This document shows positions 18,276 to 27,845 of a stretch of DNA of 64,000 nucleotides, in pieces (the stretch's first letter is position 1; every line of letters starts with the position of its first letter). A program made the translations under genes and the position numbers. Where the stretch lies: contig JBCCUK010000011.1 of assembly GCA_039196965.1 (NCBI GenBank), forward strand, positions 49,499-113,498, given 5' to 3'. The notes below the pieces were generated by a model. That model was given only the letters and a program-made list of their open reading frames with translations. It did no database searches and was not told the DNA's origin. Source of the DNA: CALLCD01 sp039196965. Its GTDB lineage: Bacteria > Pseudomonadota > Alphaproteobacteria > Caulobacterales > Hyphomonadaceae.

Positions 18276-18890
18276 ATGGGCGATCCAGCGGCAAAAGAGC
18301 CAACAATGGAAGAAATCCTGGCCTCGATCAGGAGAATTATTTCAGAAGACGGTGAGCCCGTGGGGGAGGCAGCTGGCGGCGTGGAAGACTCACCACCGTT
18401 TGAAGACGATATCCTCGAGCCGGTCGCTGAGGATATGAGCGTTGCTGAAGCTGAAGTGCCGACGGATGACGAACACCTGCTGAGCGTAGAAGAGCTTCTC
18501 GGTAAAGATCTGGATCTGAATACGCCCGAACCTGCACCTCTCGAGCCCGTTGAGGTTCCGGAAATCAGCGATGATACGGTATTTGAAGCGCCTGAGGCTC
18601 CGGTGGAGCAGGAAACTCCTATCGTTGATTTTGAGGATGTTGCTCCCGCCGAGCCCATGGAGGAAGACGTGACCACTATTGCTGCTCCTGAAGTCGCACC
18701 GGCCGCTCCGAAAAGCAGTTTGGACACCGGTGCCGCCAACGCACTTGAGAGCTTTGTCAGAAGCATGATCGAGCCAATGATTCACGAATGGCTTGAAAAC
18801 AACCTGGAAAGCCTTGTCAACGCGAAGGTCGATGCAGAGCTTCAGCGCGTTGCCACGCGCGTGCGCCAAGCCTTGATCGATGAGAAATAG
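18276..18890 (+). CDS. popZ: PopZ-like polar organizing protein (DUF2497)
   Basis: 204 residues. The N-terminal helix EPTMEEILASIRRIISEDGEP is the conserved partner-binding segment of the family; the middle (about 30-150) is acidic and proline-rich, hence disordered; the C-terminus (ALESFVRSMIEPMIHEWLENNLESLVNAKV onward, about 155-204) is the conserved helical oligomerisation region. In Caulobacter this protein forms a polar matrix that holds chromosome origins and signalling proteins. Position between tolC and valS supports the call. A terminator follows at 18962. Confidence 0.9.
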   Translation: MGDPAAKEPTMEEILASIRRIISEDGEPVGEAAGGVEDSPPFEDDILEPVAEDMSVAEAEVPTDDEHLLSVEELLGKDLDLNTPEPAPLEPVEVPEISDDTVFEAPEAPVEQETPIVDFEDVAPAEPMEEDVTTIAAPEVAPAAPKSSLDTGAANALESFVRSMIEPMIHEWLENNLESLVNAKVDAELQRVATRVRQALIDEK

Positions 18891-18961
18891 TCTCGTCAAA
18901 ATAGGCTCTACATTGTTGCGATAGCCACCTCGCTTTCGTCGTAATACTTGTTATAGGAAAG

Positions 18962-18989
18962 AGCGCGCTCGGCTGAAGCGCGCTTTTTT
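18962..18989 (+). terminator. Rho-independent terminator between popZ and valS
   Basis: AGCGCGC (18962-18968) pairs with GCGCGCT (18978-18984) around a nine-base loop and runs into six T (18984-18989). It can end the popZ transcript. The valS start is only 14 bases after the T-run, so unless valS is started from within the T-run the hairpin also lies in the valS leader. Confidence 0.85.
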
Positions 18990-19003
18990 GTATTGAGCGA
19001 GAC

Positions 19004-21754
19004 ATGCTGGACCAGTTTTTCAACGCGGCCGAGGCCGAGGAACAGATTTACAAGCGCTGGGAAGAAGCCGGTTGCTTCAAGCCCTCCATGGATACGAGCG
19101 CCGAGGCCTATGCGATCGTCATCCCGCCGCCCAATGTGACAGGCGTCTTGCATATGGGCCATGCGCTCAACAATACGCTTCAGGATATCCTGATCCGCTT
19201 CGCCCGCATGCAAGGCAAAAACGTACTCTGGCAGGCAGGTACGGACCATGCCGGTATTGCCACGCAGATGGTTGTGGAACGCCAGCTTGCCGAGGCGGGG
19301 GGAAATGAAAGCCGGGCCAGCCTTGGCCGAGAGGCCTTTGTTGACCGCGTCTGGGGGTGGAAAGAGGAATCCGGCGGTAAGATTGTCGGCCAGCTAAAGC
19401 GCCTCGGTGCGAGCTGTGACTGGTCTCGCCTGCGGTTCACTATGGGTGAGCGCGGCGTCGAAGATGACCAGATGCAGGCCGCTGTCCGCAAAGTGTTCGT
19501 GGATCTCTACAATGACGGGCTGATCTATCGCGACAAGCGGTTGGTGAATTGGGACCCACACTTCCAGACAGCGATTTCCGACCTCGAAGTCGAACCGAAA
19601 GAAGTGAAGGGACATTACTGGCATCTGCGTTATCCGCTCGCTGACGGCGTGACCTATGAGCACCCGGTCTTTGATGAAGACGGCGAGCCTGCCGGCACCG
19701 AGACCCGCGACTATATTGTCGTAGCGACGTCACGACCTGAAACAATGCTGGGCGATACCGGCGTTGCCGTGCATCCCGATGATGAGCGGTATAAGGATCT
19801 TGTTGGCAAGGACGTCATCTTACCAATTGTGAACCGCCGTATACCGATTGTCGCTGACGAGTATCCGGACCCGGAGAAAGGCTCGGGCGCGGTGAAGATC
19901 ACTCCTGCGCATGACTTCAATGACTTCGACGTCGGCAAGCGCTGCGGGCTGGAGGTAATGAACATCCTCACCTCCATCGCGGCGATCGTTGATGGCGACG
20001 AGGCCGATACGGCGGCAATTCCGGCGGAGTATCGCGGGCTTGATCGGTTCGAGGCGCGCAAGAAGGTCGTCGCCCATTTTGAAGATAATGATCTCATGCA
20101 GGAGATCGAAAGCCTGAAGATCGAACAGCCCTTTGGAGACCGCTCCGGCGTCGTCATCGAGCCGTGGCTGACGGATCAGTGGTATGTCAATGCGAAGGAA
20201 CTCGCCAAGGAAGCCATCGCTGCGGTGCAGGATAACCGTACGCGCTTTGTGCCGGAGAATTGGGAAAAGACCTATTATAACTGGATGAACGACATCCAGC
20301 CCTGGTGTGTTTCCCGCCAGCTTTGGTGGGGCCATCGGATCCCGGTTTGGTATGGTCCGAACGGCGAGGTTTACTGCGCCATGTCAGAGGCAGAGGCTCA
20401 AGCGCAGGCTGGCGAGGGTGTTCCGCTTACCCAGGACAACGACGTCCTCGACACGTGGTTCTCTTCGGCGCTTTGGCCGTTCTCTACCCTTGGCTGGCCG
20501 GGCGAGACGGACGAGCTGAAGACCTTCTATCCCGGGGCTGTGCTGGTCACGGCCTTTGACATCATCTTCTTCTGGGTCGCCCGCATGATGATGCAGGGCC
20601 TCCAGTTCATGAAAGAGATTCCGTTCAAAGACGTTTACATCCATGCGCTCGTCCTCGATGAGAAGGGCCAGAAGATGTCGAAGTCCAAGGGCAACGTCAT
20701 GGACCCCCTGGACCTGATCGATGAGTATGGTGCGGATGCGCTGCGTTTCTCCCTCGCATCCCAAGCGGCGCAGGGGCGGAATATCCGTCTGTCCACGAAG
20801 CGGATCGAGGGCTACCGGAATTTCACCACCAAGCTCTGGAACGCGGCGAAATTCTGCCAGATGAATGAGTGCGCCAATTGGAACGGTCCAGTTGATCCCT
20901 CCCGCGTGAAAGAGCCGGTCAATCAATGGATCATCGGCGAAGTCGCACGCACCGGCGAAGCAGTAGCGAAAGCCATTGAGGGTTACCGCTTTAACGAGGC
21001 GTCCGACGCGATCTACCGGTTCACCTGGAACGTTTTCTGTGACTGGTATCTGGAGCTGATAAAGCCGCTGCTGAATGGTGAGGATGCCGAGCCAAAGGCT
21101 GAGACGCGGCGGGTCGCCGGTTGGGTGCTTGATGAGATCCTGAAGCTCCTGCATCCCTTCATGCCCTTTGTCACAGAAGAGCTCTGGGAGAAACTCTCCG
21201 AAGACGGACCGTCCCGGGACGGATTTCTCATGATGCAGAGCTGGCCAAGCTATGATGGCTTCGAAAACGCCGAGGCCGATGCTGAAATGAGCTGGGCGCT
21301 CGACTTCGTCTCGGAGATACGCGGCGTGCGCGGTATATTGAATGTTCCCGCCGGAGCGAAACCCGGCCTTGCCGTTGTGAATGCCGGTACAGAGACGAAG
21401 AAGCGTCTGGAGCGCCACCGCGAAGTTCTGATGCGTCTTGCGCGCCTCGACCCTGTCTATGTTGATGACAATGTGCCCGCCGGAGCAGTGAGCATTGTCC
21501 TCGGCGACGCCACGCTTGCTTTGAAGGTCGCTGATCTAATTGATCAGAAGGCTGAGGGCGACCGGCTCAAGAAACGTATCTCCGGTATTGAAAAGGATAT
21601 TGGCGGTATCGAGAAGAAGCTCACCAATGAGAAGTTTCTCGCCAATGCCCCGCCGGAAATCATTGAAGAACAGCACACGCGTAAGGCTAACGCCGAGAGC
21701 GAACGCAACAAGCTGACGGATGCCTTGAAACAGCTGGAGGCCATCGGTTCATAG
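19004..21754 (+). CDS. valS: valyl-tRNA synthetase
   Basis: 916-residue class I synthetase charging tRNA-Val. The HIGH motif is HMGH (residues 50-53, after PPNVTGVL), the KMSKS motif is exact at 557-561; the CP1 editing domain is between (VVATSRPETMLGDTGVAVHP). The C-terminal coiled-coil typical of ValS is present (ISGIEKDIGGIEKKLTNEKFLANAP, about 870-895). The start agrees with the family (MLDQFFNAAEAEEQIYKRWE). Length is normal. Confidence 0.97.
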   Translation: MLDQFFNAAEAEEQIYKRWEEAGCFKPSMDTSAEAYAIVIPPPNVTGVLHMGHALNNTLQDILIRFARMQGKNVLWQAGTDHAGIATQMVVERQLAEAGGNESRASLGREAFVDRVWGWKEESGGKIVGQLKRLGASCDWSRLRFTMGERGVEDDQMQAAVRKVFVDLYNDGLIYRDKRLVNWDPHFQTAISDLEVEPKEVKGHYWHLRYPLADGVTYEHPVFDEDGEPAGTETRDYIVVATSRPETMLGDTGVAVHPDDERYKDLVGKDVILPIVNRRIPIVADEYPDPEKGSGAVKITPAHDFNDFDVGKRCGLEVMNILTSIAAIVDGDEADTAAIPAEYRGLDRFEARKKVVAHFEDNDLMQEIESLKIEQPFGDRSGVVIEPWLTDQWYVNAKELAKEAIAAVQDNRTRFVPENWEKTYYNWMNDIQPWCVSRQLWWGHRIPVWYGPNGEVYCAMSEAEAQAQAGEGVPLTQDNDVLDTWFSSALWPFSTLGWPGETDELKTFYPGAVLVTAFDIIFFWVARMMMQGLQFMKEIPFKDVYIHALVLDEKGQKMSKSKGNVMDPLDLIDEYGADALRFSLASQAAQGRNIRLSTKRIEGYRNFTTKLWNAAKFCQMNECANWNGPVDPSRVKEPVNQWIIGEVARTGEAVAKAIEGYRFNEASDAIYRFTWNVFCDWYLELIKPLLNGEDAEPKAETRRVAGWVLDEILKLLHPFMPFVTEELWEKLSEDGPSRDGFLMMQSWPSYDGFENAEADAEMSWALDFVSEIRGVRGILNVPAGAKPGLAVVNAGTETKKRLERHREVLMRLARLDPVYVDDNVPAGAVSIVLGDATLALKVADLIDQKAEGDRLKKRISGIEKDIGGIEKKLTNEKFLANAPPEIIEEQHTRKANAESERNKLTDALKQLEAIGS

Positions 21755-21946
21755 CCTTCCGCAGAGCTAAAGCGAGTTTTCTCCAGGGCAATCGATGCTG
21801 GGTGGCTAGTATTACAAGTCCGACTCCAACTTGCATCAAATGCACAGCTCCAAGGCAAAGCAGCTTTTCGCCCGATCCTTTTGACGAACGAGGGAGACTT
21901 TCGCGCTTTACCCGTTAAAGTGGCCTCATTGTTCGGAGGTTCGGTT

Positions 21947-22960
21947 ATGGCACGATTGGCGAGATGGTCAGATATATGGGTGTTTGCGTTTGTTGCATTT
22001 TGCGCCGCGCATCTCGTTGCCACTGCGCAGCCTGATACTGAGTCAGCAACCGTTGAGTGGCGGCTGGGAATCCATGGCGGGGCAGGGGTTATCCTGAAAG
22101 AAAACCTGACCGAGGAACAGGAAGCCGCCTATCACAACGCGCTGGCAGAAGCACTTGAGGCAGGGGCAGAGGTGCTGCGCAATGGTGGCACGGCAGTCGA
22201 TGCTGTTGAGGCTGCGATCATTCCCATGGAAGATAACCCGCTGTTCAATGCAGGCAAAGGTGCGGTTTTTACGGCAGCCGACAACCACGAGCTGGACGCC
22301 TCGATCATGTCCGGGATCGACAGGGACGCCGGGGCGGTGGCTGGCGTGACCAATGTTAAGAATCCGATCCTTGCCGCGCGGGCTGTCATGGAAGGGTCGC
22401 CGCATGTGATGTTTGCGGGTAAAGGCGCGGATGACTTTGCACTGGCCCAGGGACTGGAGCAGGTGGAGAATATCTATTTTGACACCGAGTTTCGCAGAGC
22501 AGCGCTTGAGCGCGTTCTGGAAACCCGGCGGCGGACGAGCGCGGATAATGCCGGCACCGTCGGCGCTGTGGCAATCGATCAGAATGGCAATCTTGCTGCT
22601 GCCACGTCTACGGGTGGAATGACGGCAAAGGCGGAAGGACGCATTGGCGATTCCCCCCTGATTGGCGCTGCGACCTACGCCCAGAATGACGTATGTGCCG
22701 TTTCAGCGACAGGACACGGCGAGTATTTTATCCGGGTCGGCGTGGCGAAAACTGTCTGCGCGCGCGTTGAACTCGCTGGTGAAGACATCAAGACAGCCGC
22801 CGATGAGGCGCTGGCTCAGGTCGCAGCACTTGGCGGCGATGGTGGGGTCGTCCTTATGGATGCCCAGGGAAGTGTCCACTATTCCTTTAATTCGTCGGGT
22901 ATGTATCGGGGATCTATTGATGCCGATGGATCGAAGACCGCAATTTTTGGAGATGAATAA
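21947..22960 (+). CDS. exported isoaspartyl peptidase/L-asparaginase (Ntn-hydrolase)
   Basis: About 337 residues. The ATG at 21947 is chosen because GGAGG lies 7 bases upstream and it begins a signal-like segment (WVFAFVAFCAAHLVATAQ). The family signature GIHGGAG is near residue 45. The autoprocessing nucleophile is Thr204 (in NAGTVGAVA), preceded by a linker with RRRTSADN; GGMTAKAEGRIGDSPLIGAATYA follows as in plant-type asparaginases. It would cleave isoaspartyl dipeptides or Asn, in the periplasm. Monocistronic by appearance. Confidence 0.9.
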   Translation: MARLARWSDIWVFAFVAFCAAHLVATAQPDTESATVEWRLGIHGGAGVILKENLTEEQEAAYHNALAEALEAGAEVLRNGGTAVDAVEAAIIPMEDNPLFNAGKGAVFTAADNHELDASIMSGIDRDAGAVAGVTNVKNPILAARAVMEGSPHVMFAGKGADDFALAQGLEQVENIYFDTEFRRAALERVLETRRRTSADNAGTVGAVAIDQNGNLAAATSTGGMTAKAEGRIGDSPLIGAATYAQNDVCAVSATGHGEYFIRVGVAKTVCARVELAGEDIKTAADEALAQVAALGGDGGVVLMDAQGSVHYSFNSSGMYRGSIDADGSKTAIFGDE

Positions 22961-22993
22961 GACCGGTCAGGCACCTAGACTGCTATGACCAGT

Positions 22994-23779
22994 TTATGCC
23001 GGTGCAATCGCCGACGTTCTGTTGCTTTCATCCGCACACAGACCGGGTGATTGCTCCACCGGCACCAGTCCAAAATCCGTTAGCGTGATGGTTTCCATCG
23101 CCTCGTCATCTTCACCGCGGATCATGTCGAGACGGCGGTCGACGCCTGCAAGTGGGTGGTGAGTTGCCCATCGGGCATCATTCGTGGGCAGCGCTGAAAA
23201 AGCCAGTGCCCCGAGGAACTGGCGCTCTCCTTCATTAAGATAGAAAATCAGCGTCTCGTCTGTCAGGCAGTAGGATCTTGTCGTCCTTGTATCATTAAAA
23301 ACCTGACCTGCTCCAACGCCTGCGCGGGAGTTAAAGCCGTAGCGAACCTCGCTGAGCACATAGGTTCCGCCTGGCATTTCAACGCTCTCCATACCGAGAT
23401 CGATGGTTCGGCCTTGCGACAGGCTCAACCGCGTTCCTGTAGGGGCCACAATCGGGATGTCCACAGATATGCGATAGCGGGTACGTTCCTGCTCCATATA
23501 GAGCGTAGCAGCGTCACTCTTTACCGTTTCTACAGGCGAAAAGAACAGATCTATACGGCGCACCGCTGAGTTTTGCGATCTACCTTGGGTGTACAATACC
23601 GGCCTTATGAGCAATTCGCCGTCAGGAGGGGCTTCCAAATCGCTGGGGTCCGTAAGCGTGGTAACTTCCTCTAATACCCGTGTATCATCTTCAGCAGCTT
23701 CAGCGTTGTTCTGTGCTATCGCTGGTATTACCGCCATGACTGCGAGAGACAGTGTTACCCAAGACAAAAGACTTTTCAT
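22994..23779 (-). CDS. exported protein of unknown family, paralog 1
   Basis: About 261 residues with a signal peptide (MKSLLSWVTLSLAVMAVIPAIAQ). ATG at 23779 is preferred to the GTG at 23794 because GAGGA lies 9-10 bases before it. The mature protein looks beta-rich and shares a common core with the next gene: IRPV-YTQ, LFFSPVE, R-RYR-SV, PTGTR, PGG-Y-LSE-RY, TRSYCL--ET, GALA, GLC. Two Cys are common to both (SYCL and GLC), which could form a disulfide. No enzyme motif or lipobox. Function unknown. Confidence 0.75.
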   Translation of the reverse strand: MKSLLSWVTLSLAVMAVIPAIAQNNAEAAEDDTRVLEEVTTLTDPSDLEAPPDGELLIRPVLYTQGRSQNSAVRRIDLFFSPVETVKSDAATLYMEQERTRYRISVDIPIVAPTGTRLSLSQGRTIDLGMESVEMPGGTYVLSEVRYGFNSRAGVGAGQVFNDTRTTRSYCLTDETLIFYLNEGERQFLGALAFSALPTNDARWATHHPLAGVDRRLDMIRGEDDEAMETITLTDFGLVPVEQSPGLCADESNRTSAIAPA

Positions 23780-23926
23780 CGCGCGTATCCTCACATCGTG
23801 TGCCTAGCAAACCATATCCGTCTAACCATATGCTTACCACCAAATGGGAAAAGTGTAACGGGTGTGCTGTTACGTGCTGGCGAAGTGCTCCGTTTTGATG
23901 GGGAAGATACTGATCTGATGCTAGGG

Positions 23927-24709
23927 TCAGGGAGCTAGTGCTGCCACTGTGTAGTTCGCTGTGCCGCAAAGACCGTCACTTGGTTCCAGTGCGACGAGAT
24001 CAAAGTCCATATCTTGGATGTTTTCGCTTTCTCTGGCAGCCCGCCCGCTTAGATGCTCAAGACTGCTATCTATGCCAATTACTGGATAATGTTCACGCCA
24101 TTTTGCCGAGTTTGATGGAAAAGGTGTTAGAGCAAGTGCGCCGAAGAATTGGCTTTCGCCATTCTTTACATCAAAAATGTAGGTTTCTTCACTGAGGCAA
24201 TATGATCTTGTCACTCGGATACCATTATTGACCAATGGGCCGGCACCTCTTCCGAAAGGTGTGGATACCGGAGTTATGAAGTATCTTATTTCGCTGAGCG
24301 CATAACTTCCTCCCGGTAGTTTAAGACGCCGGGTTCCGAGATCGATTTTGTTTCCTTTAAATTGCTTTATGCGTGTCCCGGTAGGATTTGCGACCGGCAC
24401 CCCGACCGACACCCGGTATCGAGACCGCTTTTGTTCACTGTAGATTCGTGCAACCCCGTCTTTAATTTCCTCGACAGGTGAGAAGAATAGTTCGACGCTT
24501 AGAGCCGGTGAATTCCCTCCTTCAAACTGGGTGTACATGACAGGCCGTATGAAAAATTCACCTGTTTGTGGGCCTAGTTCAAACTGCTGACCTCGCGTTT
24601 CGATTTCATCCAGCACGCGGGAGCCGTTGTCTTCTTTGTCTTGAAGCGGTGTGCTGGCGAGGGAAGCGGCTATGAAGACCGCGCTGAGGGGGGCTGATAA
24701 AATGCTCAA
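23927..24709 (-). CDS. exported protein of unknown family, paralog 2
   Basis: About 260 residues. A TTG at 24709 has AAGGAG six bases upstream and begins a signal-like stretch (SILSAPLSAVFIAASLAS), so I chose it over the longer frame that starts with GTG at 24760. It shares the conserved core of the preceding entry (IRPVMYTQ, LFFSPVE, RSRYRVSVGVP, PTGTR, GGSYALSEIRY, TRSYCLSEET, GALAL, GLC) at clearly recognisable identity. The pair is a tandem duplication, same strand, 147 bases apart. Its codon use and base content seem more AT-rich than its neighbour. Function unknown. Confidence 0.75.
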   Translation of the reverse strand: MSILSAPLSAVFIAASLASTPLQDKEDNGSRVLDEIETRGQQFELGPQTGEFFIRPVMYTQFEGGNSPALSVELFFSPVEEIKDGVARIYSEQKRSRYRVSVGVPVANPTGTRIKQFKGNKIDLGTRRLKLPGGSYALSEIRYFITPVSTPFGRGAGPLVNNGIRVTRSYCLSEETYIFDVKNGESQFFGALALTPFPSNSAKWREHYPVIGIDSSLEHLSGRAARESENIQDMDFDLVALEPSDGLCGTANYTVAALAP

Positions 24710-24961
24710 ATCATTCTCCTTGCAAGGTCGCACCCTTATTTCAGGATAAGACTGACGCACTGGATCGCAAGGGCATTTGCCGATTTTAAGTTGAATTTAT
24801 CGTGAAGGCGCTGCAGTTTGATAGATAAAAGGTGCCGACAAAAGCTCGTCTGCGGTGAAAGGTGCCTAAACCAAGCTGAGCAAGTCTTATTTTTAGGATG
24901 TATTTGCGCAATCGACACCTATTTGTAGATTTCTCGGCAAATCCCTGTAACAGAAAGCGCC

Positions 24962-26686
24962 ATGACCAACTGGGATAAATCAAAACTGCCGTCACGCCAT
25001 GTGACTGAGGGGCCGGCACGCGCGCCGCATCGCTCGTATCTTTACGCGATGGGCCTGACCACGAAGGACATTCAGAAGCCTTTTGTGGGCGTTGCGTCCT
25101 GTTGGAATGAGGCCGCACCCTGTAATACAGCGCTTATGCGTCAGGCGCACGCTGTGTCCGAGGGCGTAAAGGCTGCCGATGGTACGCCACGCGAATTTTG
25201 TACGATTACGGTGACCGATGGCATTGCCATGGGCCATGAGGGCATGCGCTCCTCCCTTGTCAGCCGGGAAGTGATCGCCGACTCTGTCGAACTGAGCATG
25301 CGCGGCCATGCCTATGACGCCCTCGTTGGCATCGCTGGTTGCGACAAGTCCTTGCCAGGCATGATGATGGCCATGCTGCGCCTGAATGTGCCCAGCGTCT
25401 TCCTCTACGGTGGATCGATCGTCCCCGGATCTTTCGAAGGTAAGGACGTTACCGTGTTGGATGTTTTCGAGGCGGTTGGAGCCCATGCGGCGGGGTCCAA
25501 TGATATGACCGAAGAGAAACTGACGGCGCTTGAAAAGATCGCCTGTCCGGGCGACGGGGCTTGCGGCGGCCAGTTTACTGCAAACACCATGGCCTGTGTT
25601 TCTGAGGCTATGGGCCTTGCCCTGCCGCTCTCGTCGGCTCTACCGGCACCCTATCTCGATCGTGATGAATATGCCCGCGCATCTGGACGCGCGGTTATGG
25701 ACTTGGTGAGGAAGAACATCCGGCCGCGGGATTTTTGCACGCGGGAAGCCTTCGAAAACGCCGCCGTTGTTGTGGCCGCAACGGGCGGATCGACCAATGC
25801 GGCGCTCCACCTGCCAGCCATGGCCAATGAGTGCGGCGTCGAGTTCACCCTCCGCCATGTCGCCGAAACGTTCCAGCGCACACCCTACATTGCGGATCTC
25901 AAGCCGGGGGGGAATTATGTTGCGAAGGATATGGGAGAGGCTGGGGGCATGCCCATGCTGCTCAAGACGCTTTATGACGGCGGGTATATCCATGGGGACT
26001 GTATGACGGTCACTGGCAAGACTATTGCCGAGAACCTCGAAAACGTCACCTTCGACCACAGCCAGAAAGTCATCTATCCGGTCACCAGTCCCATCACACA
26101 AACAGGTGGTGTTGTCGGGCTGTGGGGGTCACTTGCCCCCGATGGTGCGATAGTGAAAGTCGCCGGGTTGCAGAACCTCCAGTTCAGCGGACCCGCCCGC
26201 GTGTTTGACGGTGAGGAAGCGTGTTTCAAGGCCGTGGAAGAGCGGAACTACAATGAGGGCGACGTCCTTGTGATCCGCTATGAGGGCCCGAAAGGCGGAC
26301 CCGGCATGCGGGAGATGCTGTCGACCACGGCTGCGCTCTACGGCCAGGGCATGGGGGACAAGGTGGCGCTGATCACCGATGGTCGCTTTTCCGGGGCTAC
26401 AAGAGGGTTCTGCATTGGCCATGTCGGTCCGGAGGCGGCAGAAGCCGGCCCTATCGGCTTGATCGAAGATGGTGACTTGATCACCATAGACGCCGAAAAT
26501 GGGACGATTGACGTTCAGTTGACCCCCGACGAGCTGCAGGACCGGAAGCGTCTATGGAAACCGCGCGAGACCCAGTATGGCTCCGGTGCCCTCCTCAAGT
26601 TCACGCAATTGGTTGGACCGGCCCATGAGGGTGCGGTGACCCATCCGGGCTTCAAGGGCGAGCGCCACGTTTACGCCGATATCTAA
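24962..26686 (+). CDS. ilvD: dihydroxy-acid dehydratase
   Basis: 574 residues. Converts dihydroxy-acids to 2-keto acids in valine, leucine and isoleucine synthesis. Three cluster-binding cysteine motifs are present: SCWNEAAPC (about 47), GCDKSLPGM (about 122) and PGDGACGGQF (about 195). FCIGHVGPEA near the C-terminus carries the active-site region (GRFSGATRG before it). Length matches the Ilv/Edd family branch IlvD. Codon-wise ordinary. Two AAAGGTGCC direct repeats lie upstream (24828 and 24858). Confidence 0.95.
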   Translation: MTNWDKSKLPSRHVTEGPARAPHRSYLYAMGLTTKDIQKPFVGVASCWNEAAPCNTALMRQAHAVSEGVKAADGTPREFCTITVTDGIAMGHEGMRSSLVSREVIADSVELSMRGHAYDALVGIAGCDKSLPGMMMAMLRLNVPSVFLYGGSIVPGSFEGKDVTVLDVFEAVGAHAAGSNDMTEEKLTALEKIACPGDGACGGQFTANTMACVSEAMGLALPLSSALPAPYLDRDEYARASGRAVMDLVRKNIRPRDFCTREAFENAAVVVAATGGSTNAALHLPAMANECGVEFTLRHVAETFQRTPYIADLKPGGNYVAKDMGEAGGMPMLLKTLYDGGYIHGDCMTVTGKTIAENLENVTFDHSQKVIYPVTSPITQTGGVVGLWGSLAPDGAIVKVAGLQNLQFSGPARVFDGEEACFKAVEERNYNEGDVLVIRYEGPKGGPGMREMLSTTAALYGQGMGDKVALITDGRFSGATRGFCIGHVGPEAAEAGPIGLIEDGDLITIDAENGTIDVQLTPDELQDRKRLWKPRETQYGSGALLKFTQLVGPAHEGAVTHPGFKGERHVYADI

Positions 26687-26743
26687 AGGTCAAATCTTAA
26701 GGTTTTTCCGGTAGATGTTGCTTTAGATGTGAAGGGCGACGAG

Positions 26744-27742
26744 ATGCCAGAGCAAACCGGCATAGATCCGAAAGTGCAGGATGCCCTGGCCGGCCTTCCG
26801 CCGGATTTCGACGCTTTTTCAAAAGTCTACAGCGATCGGATCCTCCCCAATCTCGTCGGCCGCGAGCAGGACCGTGTTGCTGCTGCGCGGGAAGCCCGCA
26901 ACGGCGGGGTTACCGGTCTCCTCGGAGGGCTTGCCGGAGCCTATGGCGGTTTTGCCCTTACCGGCCTTCCACTGCTCGGTATTCTCGCGATCATCGCGGC
27001 AGTGGGGTGGGTCGCCTATCGAAGCTCAAGGCTCAGGCAGATCGGAAAGGAAGCCAAGTCCCTTCTTGTACAGCCTGTGGCAACCGAGTTCGGCCTGACA
27101 TTTGAAGAGGAGCCGGGCGAGCAGGGCACGGTCTATGACTTCCGGCGGGCGCATTTGCTGCCGAGTTGGGACAGATCCGATTTTGAGGATCGCCTGACCG
27201 GCAAACGCGCCGAGGTCGATTTCGAGTTCTTCGAGGCCCATCTTGAAGAAAAACGCACGACGCGGGACAGCAATGGACGCACCCGGACCCGTTGGGTCAC
27301 CGTGTTCCGTGGTCAGTGCATCCGTTTCGACTTTCACAAGACCTTTCTTGGGGAAACTCTTGTTACGCGCGATGCTGGCTTCTTCAATCGATTTGGCGGC
27401 AAGAGCGGCATGGACCGCGCAAAACTGGAAGATCCGCGTTTTGAGAAGGCGTTTGAAGTTTATACCACGGATCAAGTCGAGGCCCGTTTCCTCCTGACGC
27501 CAGACCTCATGCAGAAACTTGTCGATCTCGAAACGGCTTTTCATGGCAACAAACTGCGCTGCGCCTTTGTTGGCGGTGAAATGTTCATTGCGCTGGAGGG
27601 CGGTGATCTTTTTGAGCCGGGCAGCATGTTCCGGCGGCTCGATGATCCTAACCGTATCCGTGAGCTGCTCGATGATTTTGCCGCGGTTTTTCATCTTATC
27701 GACACGGTGTCGATGAACCGGGCGAAGCGGCCGAGGAGTTGA
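26744..27742 (+). CDS. DUF3137-family membrane protein
   Basis: About 332 residues. After a soluble N-terminus with a disordered glycine-rich segment (GGLAGAYGGFALTG), a hydrophobic stretch at about 65-90 (LPLLGILAIIAAVGWVAY) is followed by a long cytosolic domain with DFE-FFEAHLEEK and FRGQCIRFDFHK, which match the DUF3137 pattern. Start ATG 26744 is preferred to the GTG at 26729, which has no ribosome site. Function unknown in the family. Confidence 0.7.
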   Translation: MPEQTGIDPKVQDALAGLPPDFDAFSKVYSDRILPNLVGREQDRVAAAREARNGGVTGLLGGLAGAYGGFALTGLPLLGILAIIAAVGWVAYRSSRLRQIGKEAKSLLVQPVATEFGLTFEEEPGEQGTVYDFRRAHLLPSWDRSDFEDRLTGKRAEVDFEFFEAHLEEKRTTRDSNGRTRTRWVTVFRGQCIRFDFHKTFLGETLVTRDAGFFNRFGGKSGMDRAKLEDPRFEKAFEVYTTDQVEARFLLTPDLMQKLVDLETAFHGNKLRCAFVGGEMFIALEGGDLFEPGSMFRRLDDPNRIRELLDDFAAVFHLIDTVSMNRAKRPRS

Positions 27743-27845
27743 CGGAATCGCGAATGGCCTCACTTCGATGTCAGATGCAAGCCCAGCGCAAAGTCAGCAT
27801 AGTGTTGTCACACCCGCGCCGAATTTCCATGGAAAAAGCATTGAT

